Below, piece after piece: positions 1 through 5,783 of a stretch of DNA of 10,375 bases. The translations under genes and the position numbers were made by a program. The notes below the pieces were generated by a model. That model saw nothing but the letters and a program-made list of their open reading frames with translations. It did no database searches and was not told where the DNA came from. The DNA is from Chromobacteriaceae bacterium (lineage in GTDB: Bacteria; Pseudomonadota; Gammaproteobacteria; Burkholderiales; Aquaspirillaceae), in the NCBI GenBank assembly GCA_030151505.1, contig JASLDQ010000049.1, forward strand, positions 1-10,375. The letters run 5' to 3'. Positions within the stretch are counted from its first letter, which is position 1. Each line of letters starts with the position of its first letter.

Positions 1-166
1 CTTCACCCTGACCGCGACCCCGGTCGGCAACCAGGCGACGATGGACGGTTTCCCCGCCCCGGCCGGTTCGCCCAACCGGCTTCGCTGCGGCACGCTCAGC
101 CTCGACCAGACCGGCGCGCGGGCGCACACCGGCAACGCGGCCGCCAATACCTGCAGCAGTTTCTGA
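1..166 (+). CDS. Type IV pilin-like protein, C-terminal fragment (5' end outside window)
   Basis: Reading from base 2, an open frame of 54 codons runs to TGA at 164-166. It starts FTLTATPVGNQA and ends NTCSSF. The pattern of a beta-strand FTLTATP, a CGTLSLDQTG strand and a last cysteine three residues from the end matches the C-terminal domain of PilE-like and minor type IV pilins. In these proteins YTLTATP-type and CGTLTLNQTG-type strands are common, and two cysteines (here C29 and C51 of the fragment) form the disulfide of the D-region. The N-terminal prepilin peptidase site and hydrophobic helix that would prove the assignment lie outside the window. The protein would act in the inner membrane and in the pilus fibre. 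A strong terminator follows at once, so it is the last gene of its transcript, perhaps a minor pilin operon. Whether it is the major pilin or a minor one cannot be told. Confidence 0.62.
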   Translation, partial: FTLTATPVGNQATMDGFPAPAGSPNRLRCGTLSLDQTGARAHTGNAAANTCSSF

Positions 167-172
167 GACGCA

Positions 173-199
173 AAAAACCCGGTCATCGACCGGGTTTTT
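173..199 (+). terminator. Intrinsic terminator after the pilin-like gene
   Basis: A perfect hairpin has arms ACCCGGTC (177-184) and GACCGGGT (188-195), a 3-base loop ATC, a further run of A:T pairs below the stem (173-176 with 196-199) and a T-run on the + side. It starts 7 bases after the pilin stop codon. The A-run on the left would also let it work in the - direction, but the only - strand gene to its right (polA) ends 500 bases away. Confidence 0.9.
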
Positions 200-712
200 G
201 TTAGCTGGCGCGGAGGCATTCCGTATTGACAAGCGCGACCGTTGGCCAAGCTGAGGACGAGGGCGCCTGCGCGCGCCGACCGCCTCCGGCCGGTCCACTT
301 CTTGCGGAGCAAGCCGGCGGTGAATTACATCTCTTTTGGCTATGAGAAGGTCGGATAAATCCACGACTCACATGGACTTTTGCAACTAGTCCCGATCAAG
401 CCGCGCTATCCGTTAGAACGCGGGTGCAGATTGTGTGACTGGATCAGCCATCTGGGTAGGCACTTACCTTTAGCGTAACGGCCGTCTCGCAAACCAAGAA
501 TGTGGGGCGGTTGTTATCGCTGGAATACACACCGGTCCAGCGGACGTCACAGCGGGCCGGGCCGCACGCCATGCCAGCGCGCGGGACTGGGGCGGGCGGC
601 AGGCCGCGTCATTCGTCCTCGCCCCATCTCGCCGACCGGATACCGCCACCACGCCTCCTAACACAAGCCTGTTAAGCGCGGCTGGCGCACGCGGCCGGTG
701 CCGGCGGCACGG
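200..712. other. Long intergenic region with no recognised gene
   Basis: These 513 bases lie between the pilin terminator and the polA stop codon. I found no open frame with a ribosome binding site and a recognisable protein. The left-middle part (about 320-480) is visibly less GC-rich than the genes and has stops in all frames. There is no tRNA-like T-loop and no RNase P, SRP or tmRNA signature. Small dyads exist, for example CTTGC-GGA-GCAAG at 301-313, but none is followed by a T-run. A TTGACA hexamer at 226-231 has no matching -10 element. The stretch could be a decayed gene, an sRNA locus or plain spacer; the sequence alone does not decide. Confidence 0.5.
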
Positions 713-3532
713 TCAGTGCGCCGCCTCCCAGTTCGGCCCGCTGCCGACCTCGGCCAGCAACGGCACGTCAAGCCGCGCCGCCTCGCTCATCAGCTGCGGC
801 AATCTCTCGCGCACGGTCGCCAGCTCGGCCTCCGGCACTTCCAGCACCAGTTCATCGTGCACCTGCATCACCAGTTTCGACGCCATGCCGGCGTCCACCA
901 GCCAGGCCTGCACCCGGATCATCGCCAGCTTGATCAGGTCGGCGGCGGTGCCCTGCATTGGCGCGTTGATGGCGGCGCGCTCGGCGCCCTGGCGCTTGGC
1001 CGGGTTGGCGGCCTTGATGTCGGGCAGGTAGAGCCGGCGACCGAACACGGTCTCGACGTAGCCTCGCTCGCGCGCGGCCTCGCGGGTGCGGTGCATGTAG
1101 TCGGCCACGCCGGGGTAGCGGGCGAAGTAGCGGTCGATGAAGGTCTGCGCCGCCTTGTTGTCGATTTCGAGGCTCTTGGCCAGGCCGAAGGCGCTCATGC
1201 CGTAAATCAGGCCGAAGTTGATGGTCTTGGCGTAGCGGCGCTGTTCGGGGCTGACCTGATCGCGCTCGATGCCGAACACCTCGGCGGCAGTGGCGCGGTG
1301 GATGTCCTCGCCGGCGGCGAAGGCGGCCAGAAGGCGTTCGTCACCGGACAGGTGGGCCATGATGCGCAGCTCGATCTGCGAGTAGTCGGCCGACACGATG
1401 TGGCTGCCGGCCGGCGCGACGAAGGCCTCGCGCACGCGGCGGCCTTCCGCGGTGCGCACCGGGATGTTCTGCAGGTTGGGATCGGAGCTCGACAGCCGGC
1501 CGGTCACCGCCACCGCCTGCGAGTAATGGGTGTGTACCCGGCCGGTGTCGGGGTTGATCATCGCCGGCAGCTTGTCGGTGTAGGTGGACTTGAGCTTGGC
1601 CAGCCCGCGGTAGCGCAGCAGCGCCTTGGGCAGCGGGTAGTCGAGCGCCAGCTTTTCCAGCACCGATTCGTCGGTGGAATAGCCGCCGGACGCGGTTTTC
1701 TTTACGCCCTTGGTCGGGATCCCCAAGGTGCCGAACAGGATTTCCGACAGCTGTTTGGGCGAGTTGAGGTTGAAGGGCTGGCCGGCCAGCGCGTGGACTT
1801 CGGCTTCCAGCGCCTGCATTTCCAGCCCGAGCTGGTGGCTCTGGCGCGCCAGCACCTCGCGGTCGATCAGCACGCCGGTGCGCTCCATCGCGAACAGCAC
1901 TTCGGCGGTCGGCAGCTCGATGTCGCGGTAGACCGTGGCCAGCCGGCCGCCCAGCTGCGGGATCAGTGCCCGCGCCAGCCGCAGCGTGACGTCGGCGTCT
2001 TCGGCAGCGTAGCGGGTGGCGGTGGCCAAATCGACGTCGGCGAAGCCGATCTGCTTGGCGCCCTTGCCGCACACCGCCTCGTAGGGGATGGTCTGCACGC
2101 CGAGGTGGCGTTCGGCCAGCTCGTCCATATTGTGGCGCAGGTGGCTTTCGACCACGTAGCTCATCAGCATGGTGTCGTCGGCGATGCCGGCCAGCGCGAT
2201 GCCGTGGTTGGCCAGCACGTGGCGGTCGTAGGTCAGGTTCTGGCCGAGCTTCTTTTTGGCCGGGTTTTCCAGCCACGGCTTGAGCCGGGCCAGCGTCGCG
2301 TCGCGATCGAGCTGGTCGGCCACGCCGGGGGCGGTGTGCGCCAGCGGCAGGTAGGCGGCGCGGCCCGGTTCGACGGCGAAGCTGACCCCGACGATGCGGG
2401 CGTGCAGCGGGTCGAGGCTGTCGGTTTCGGTGTCGAACGACACCACGGCGGCGCGCTCCAGCTCGGTCAGCCAGTGCTCGAGCCGGTCTTCGGTCAGGAG
2501 GGTTTCATAGTCGGCGGCGTCGGTCGGCTGCGACAGGCCGGCCGGCACGGGGGCTGGATCTGCCGCGGCCATGGCCACGCCGGCGACCGGGGCGACCGGC
2601 GTCGGGGTCACGGTCGAGCCGAACAGGTCGGTCTGCGGCGCGGCGGCGGCCGGGGCGGCCACCGCCAGCATTTCGCCATCGCCGTATTCGCGCAGCCAGG
2701 TACGGAAGCCCAGCTCGCGGCACAGCGCGGTCATGCGGGCGCGGTCGACCGGCTGGTGGATCAGGCTTTCCAGCCCGCGCGGCAGTTCGGCGGCCAGATC
2801 GACGTCGGTCTTGATCGTCACCAGCGTGCGCGACAGCGGCAGGTAGTCCAGTGCCGCGCGCAGGTTGTCGCCGACCTTGCCGCCGACTTTGGCGGCGTTG
2901 GCGAACAGGGTGTCCAGGTCGCCGTATTCGGCCAGCCACTTGGCGGCAGTCTTGGGGCCGCACTTGTCCACGCCGGGTATGTTGTCGACCTTGTCGCCGG
3001 TCAGGGTGAGGAAGTCGATGATGCGCGTCGGCGGCACGCCGAACTTGGCCAGCACGCCGGCCTCGTCCAGCCATTCTTCGGTCATGGTGTTGACCAGCCG
3101 GATGGCCGGGCTGACCAGTTGGGCGATGTCCTTGTCGCCGGTGGAAATCACCACCTGCAGGCCGGCTGCCTCGGCCTGGCGCGCCAGCGTGCCGATCACG
3201 TCGTCGGCCTCGACCCCGGCCACGTTCAGGAGCGGCCAGCCGAGGGCAGCCACCGCCTCGTGCACCGGGGTGATCTGGGCGGCGAGGTCGTCCGGCATGG
3301 ACGGGCGTTGCGCCTTGTAGGCCGGGTAGAGGTCGTCGCGGAAGGTTTTGCCTTTGGCGTCGAATATGCACGCGCTATAATCCGCCGCGACTTCGCCGGC
3401 CAGACGGCGCAGCATGTTGATGATGCCGTAGACGGCCCCGGTGGGCGCGCCGGTGGGCGAGCGCAGATCGGGCATCGCATGGAAGGCGCGATACAGGTAG
3501 GAAGAGCCGTCGATCAACAGCAAGGTTTTCAT
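713..3532 (-). CDS. polA: DNA polymerase I (5' nuclease, 3'-5' proofreading exonuclease, polymerase)
   Basis: A complete family A polymerase of 939 residues (E. coli has 928) that fills gaps, removes RNA primers and serves excision repair in the cytoplasm. The 5' nuclease domain (about 1-285) shows FDAKGKTFRDD, GVEADDVIGTLA, STGDKDIAQL and LTGDKVDNIPGV. An Ala/Pro-rich linker (about 288-340) follows. The proofreading domain (about 345-535) keeps Exo I DTE (D367, E369), Exo II NLTYD (D436) and Exo III YAAED (Y508, D512), so proofreading should be active. The polymerase domain has TGRLSSSDPNLQNIP, motif A SADYSQIELR (D716), motif B RRYAKTINFGLIYG (K769, F773) and motif C QVHDELVLEV (D893). I chose ATG 3532, because AGG lies 8 bases upstream; a GTG three codons earlier (3541) would overlap that AGG. 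Transcribed alone, divergent from the LOG-family gene. No convincing terminator is seen after the stop. Confidence 0.98.
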   Translation of the reverse strand: MKTLLLIDGSSYLYRAFHAMPDLRSPTGAPTGAVYGIINMLRRLAGEVAADYSACIFDAKGKTFRDDLYPAYKAQRPSMPDDLAAQITPVHEAVAALGWPLLNVAGVEADDVIGTLARQAEAAGLQVVISTGDKDIAQLVSPAIRLVNTMTEEWLDEAGVLAKFGVPPTRIIDFLTLTGDKVDNIPGVDKCGPKTAAKWLAEYGDLDTLFANAAKVGGKVGDNLRAALDYLPLSRTLVTIKTDVDLAAELPRGLESLIHQPVDRARMTALCRELGFRTWLREYGDGEMLAVAAPAAAAPQTDLFGSTVTPTPVAPVAGVAMAAADPAPVPAGLSQPTDAADYETLLTEDRLEHWLTELERAAVVSFDTETDSLDPLHARIVGVSFAVEPGRAAYLPLAHTAPGVADQLDRDATLARLKPWLENPAKKKLGQNLTYDRHVLANHGIALAGIADDTMLMSYVVESHLRHNMDELAERHLGVQTIPYEAVCGKGAKQIGFADVDLATATRYAAEDADVTLRLARALIPQLGGRLATVYRDIELPTAEVLFAMERTGVLIDREVLARQSHQLGLEMQALEAEVHALAGQPFNLNSPKQLSEILFGTLGIPTKGVKKTASGGYSTDESVLEKLALDYPLPKALLRYRGLAKLKSTYTDKLPAMINPDTGRVHTHYSQAVAVTGRLSSSDPNLQNIPVRTAEGRRVREAFVAPAGSHIVSADYSQIELRIMAHLSGDERLLAAFAAGEDIHRATAAEVFGIERDQVSPEQRRYAKTINFGLIYGMSAFGLAKSLEIDNKAAQTFIDRYFARYPGVADYMHRTREAARERGYVETVFGRRLYLPDIKAANPAKRQGAERAAINAPMQGTAADLIKLAMIRVQAWLVDAGMASKLVMQVHDELVLEVPEAELATVRERLPQLMSEAARLDVPLLAEVGSGPNWEAAH

Positions 3533-3674
3533 CGATAACACCTATTGGGTCTGAAACGTCCCGGCCGGCCCGCGCAACGGGCGGGAAGGACACCGAATCC
3601 CCCGGCTCGCGGGGAAATGCGGTACATATACGATAAGGGTGGGAACAGCCGCCCGCATAACAAGGCCTGAGAAG
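3533..3674. promoter_or_regulatory. Divergent promoter region between polA and the LOG-family operon
   Basis: A GC-rich 142-base spacer separates the two divergent starts. Its one AT-rich patch, about 3622-3637, holds -10-like hexamers usable in either direction, such as TACGAT at 3629-3634 on the + strand, but no good -35 partner was found for either direction. A small dyad CCCCG/CGGGG (3600-3604 and 3610-3614) lies next to it. The polA ribosome binding site (AGG, 8 bases before ATG 3532) and that of the LOG gene (AAGG 3662-3665, 9 bases before ATG 3675) are at the two edges. That the promoters lie here follows from gene layout; the exact elements are uncertain. Confidence 0.4.
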
Positions 3675-4403
3675 ATGAGCTTGTCTGACAAGATTCCCCC
3701 CACCGACCCCAACCAGGCTGCCCTAACGAGATCGCGCTCGCGGGAGTCCTGGCGAGTCCTGAAAATTCTGGCGGAATTCGTCGAATCCACCGAAGAGATG
3801 CAGGGTATCACGCCTGCCGTCAGCATTTTCGGCAGCGCGCGCACCCCGCGCGACCACGCCGACTACAAGCTGACCGAGGATATCGCCCGCCTGCTGTCGG
3901 ACGCCGGCTTCTCGGTCATCTCCGGCGGCGGCCCCGGCATCATGGAAGCCGCCAACAAGGGCGCCTACTACGGCAAGAGCCCGTCGGTCGGGCTCAACAT
4001 CGCCCTGCCGCACGAGCAAAAACCCAATCCTTACCAGGACATCAGCCTCAAGTTCACCTACTTCTTCTCGCGCAAGGTGATGTTCGTCCGCCACGCGGTG
4101 GCCTATGTGGTGATGCCGGGCGGCTTCGGCACGCTGGACGAGCTGTTTGAGGCGCTGACGCTGGTGCAGACCGGCAAGGCCCGCCAGATTCCGATCATTC
4201 TGGTCGGCGCGGCGTTCTGGAGCGGGCTGATCGACTGGTTCAAGCAGCAGCTGACCGCCAACGGGATGATCAACCCGGAAGACCTGGAGCTGATCCAGCT
4301 GATCGACGAGCCGGCCGCCGTGGTCGAAGCCATTTTCAAGCACTACGAAACGCGCGGCTTCGAAGCCTCGCCGGAAGAGCGCGAACGGATGTTGAACCTG
4401 TAA
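3675..4403 (+). CDS. LOG-family (TIGR00730) Rossmann-fold protein, putative nucleoside 5'-monophosphate phosphoribohydrolase
   Basis: This 242-residue protein carries the LOG/lysine-decarboxylase-like fold. FGSAR at 52-56 follows the first beta strand, SGGGPGIMEAANKG at 83-96 is the nucleotide-binding loop, SRKVMFVRHA at 132-141 holds the conserved Arg-Lys, and PGGFGTLDE at 148-156 is the family signature with the catalytic Glu. Family members cleave the N-glycosidic bond of nucleoside 5'-monophosphates; plant and some bacterial enzymes release cytokinin bases, but the substrate cannot be read from this sequence. The old annotation 'lysine decarboxylase' is misleading. It is much shorter than E. 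coli PpnN (about 450 residues). The start is ATG 3675 with AAGG 9 bases upstream; a GTG at 3639 in frame has no room for a ribosome binding site. First gene of an operon, 14 bases before the DUF2782 gene. Confidence 0.9.
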   Translation: MSLSDKIPPTDPNQAALTRSRSRESWRVLKILAEFVESTEEMQGITPAVSIFGSARTPRDHADYKLTEDIARLLSDAGFSVISGGGPGIMEAANKGAYYGKSPSVGLNIALPHEQKPNPYQDISLKFTYFFSRKVMFVRHAVAYVVMPGGFGTLDELFEALTLVQTGKARQIPIILVGAAFWSGLIDWFKQQLTANGMINPEDLELIQLIDEPAAVVEAIFKHYETRGFEASPEERERMLNL

Positions 4404-4417
4404 AGAAAGGACGCACG

Positions 4418-4750
4418 ATGCGCTCCCTGCCCCTGTTTATCGCCGCCCTGCTGCTGGCCTCCGCCGCCCACGCCGCCGACCCCGCCAAGAAACCGCTGGC
4501 CGACGCGCCGCCGCCCCCGACCGTGGTCGACCAGGGCGCCGACACCGAACCGGAAGTGACCATCCGCAAGGACGGCGACAAACGCGTGGAAGAATTCCGC
4601 CTGCACGGCCGCCTCTACATGATCAAGGTCACGCCGGTGGTCGGTCCGTCCTATTACCTGATGGACGAAGACGGCAGCGGTACCTTCAAACCCTACGATC
4701 CGCGCGGAGAGAAACTCGTCGTGCCGCGCTGGATCCTGTTCCGCTTCTGA
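4418..4750 (+). CDS. DUF2782 family small exported protein
   Basis: A 110-residue protein with a clear Sec signal peptide: MRS, a hydrophobic run LPLFIAALLLASA, then AHA|AD as the likely cleavage site near residue 19. A Pro-rich segment (about 31-36) follows, and then the folded part with VTIRKDGDKRVEEFR, LYMIKVTP, SYYLMDEDGSG and a C-terminal PRWILFRF. This matches the DUF2782 proteins found beside polA and thrB in betaproteobacteria; their function is unknown. It has no lipobox and no later membrane segment, so it is probably periplasmic. The ribosome binding site AAAGG (4406-4410) is 7 bases before the ATG. It sits 14 bases after the LOG-family gene and 12 bases before thrB, so the three are almost certainly cotranscribed. 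Confidence 0.88.
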   Translation: MRSLPLFIAALLLASAAHAADPAKKPLADAPPPPTVVDQGADTEPEVTIRKDGDKRVEEFRLHGRLYMIKVTPVVGPSYYLMDEDGSGTFKPYDPRGEKLVVPRWILFRF

Positions 4751-4762
4751 TACCTGTACGCC

Positions 4763-5701
4763 ATGTCCGTTTACACCACCGTCCGTCCGGAAGACCTGTC
4801 GCCATGGCTGACCCGCTATGGCGTCGGCGAATTCGTCGAGCTCAAGGGCATCGCCGCCGGCGTGACCAACACCAACTACTTCGTCACCACCACGCGCGAC
4901 CGCTACGTGCTGACGCTGTTCGAAACGCTGCAGCTCGACGAGCTGCCCTACTACCTCAACCTGATGCACCACCTGGCGCGCCACGGCGTGGCGGTGGCCG
5001 CCCCGGTGGCCGACCGCACCGACCAGTTCGCCAGCCTTCTGTGCGGCAAACCGGCCTGCCTGGTGCATTGCCTCGCCGGCAGCGACGTCAGCGACCCGAC
5101 CCCGGCGCACTGCGCCGAAGTCGGCGGCATGCTGGCGCAGATGCACATCGCCGGCGACACCTTTCCGCTCAAGATGCGCAACCCGCGCGGTCCGCGCTGG
5201 TGGAGCGACACCGCCGCGCAGGTCTACGACTTCATGGACCCGGCCGATGCCCGGCTGCTGCGCGAGGAGATCGCCCTGCAGGACCGGTACCGCCACGAAC
5301 AGCTGCCGCGCGGCGTAATCCATGCCGACCTGTTCCGCGACAACGTGCTGTTCGACGGGCCGAAGATCAGCGGCTTCATCGACTTCTACTACGCCTGCAA
5401 CGACCTGCTGCTGTACGACCTCGCCATCGCGATCAACGACTGGGCGATGCAGCCCGGCGGCGACCTCGACCCGGCCCGCGCGCGCGCCTTCCTCGACGCC
5501 TACCGCGCGGTGCGGCCGCTGACCCAGGCCGAGCAGGACGCCTGGCCCGTCATGCTGCGGGCGGCCGCCATCCGCTTCTGGGTATCGCGCCTCTACGACC
5601 TGTACAAGCCGGCCGCCGGCGAGCTGACCTACGCCAAGGACCCCAAGGCCTTCCAGCGCGTGATCGAGCACCACCGCGATCGCAGCGACTTCTGGCTTTA
5701 A
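4763..5701 (+). CDS. thrB: Homoserine kinase, type II (ThrB)
   Basis: Phosphorylates homoserine with ATP to O-phosphohomoserine, the committed step to threonine, in the cytoplasm. The 312 residues match the choline-kinase-like (APH fold) homoserine kinases of betaproteobacteria and pseudomonads, not the GHMP-type ThrB of E. coli. The N-terminus MSVYTTV and the GVTNTNYFV segment (33-41) form the nucleotide-binding part. GVIHADLFRDNVLF (184-197) is the catalytic loop with D189 and N194, and GFIDFYYACNDLLLYDLAI (204-222) holds the metal-binding D207. Length and ends are as usual for the family. Last gene of the operon, 12 bases after DUF2782. No Shine-Dalgarno sequence is visible in those 12 bases, so translation may depend on coupling to the gene before it. 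A strong terminator follows. Confidence 0.95.
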   Translation: MSVYTTVRPEDLSPWLTRYGVGEFVELKGIAAGVTNTNYFVTTTRDRYVLTLFETLQLDELPYYLNLMHHLARHGVAVAAPVADRTDQFASLLCGKPACLVHCLAGSDVSDPTPAHCAEVGGMLAQMHIAGDTFPLKMRNPRGPRWWSDTAAQVYDFMDPADARLLREEIALQDRYRHEQLPRGVIHADLFRDNVLFDGPKISGFIDFYYACNDLLLYDLAIAINDWAMQPGGDLDPARARAFLDAYRAVRPLTQAEQDAWPVMLRAAAIRFWVSRLYDLYKPAAGELTYAKDPKAFQRVIEHHRDRSDFWL

Positions 5702-5724
5702 GCCCGCGCCGAGACCGCCATGCC

Positions 5725-5751
5725 AAAAGCCCGCGCCATGCGCGGGCTTTT
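5725..5751. terminator. Bidirectional terminator between thrB and the TonB-dependent receptor
   Basis: A perfect 11-bp stem, AAAAGCCCGCG (5725-5735) with CGCGGGCTTTT (5741-5751), has a 5-base loop. T-rich ends on both strands let it serve thrB (+) and the convergent receptor gene (-), whose stop lies 32 bases away. The 11 bases AAGCCCGCGCC occur twice, at 5700-5710 (overlapping the thrB stop) and 5727-5737, so the right arm could also pair with the earlier copy. Confidence 0.9.
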
Positions 5752-5783
5752 CTTTGGGTGACGAGCGGGCTTGGCATCCCGGC

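Noticed and set aside
495..515. CAAGAATGTGG stretch resembling a piece of E. coli 6S RNA
   Set aside because: Only about 11 bases agree; the closing stem and the central bubble of 6S RNA cannot be built around it.
470..664. Small - strand open frame (64 codons) downstream of polA
   Set aside because: No ribosome binding site, no recognisable domain, and an Arg/Ala/Pro-rich composition typical of chance frames in GC-rich DNA.
698..710. GTGCC-GGC-GGCAC hairpin just after the polA stop as terminator
   Set aside because: Only a 5-bp stem and no T-run follows on the - strand.
698..3538. Open frame of 946 codons on the + strand opposite polA
   Set aside because: It is the complement of a complete, motif-verified polA. 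Its product is rich in His, Gln, Arg, Gly and Val as expected from an antisense frame of a GC-rich gene, and it matches no family.
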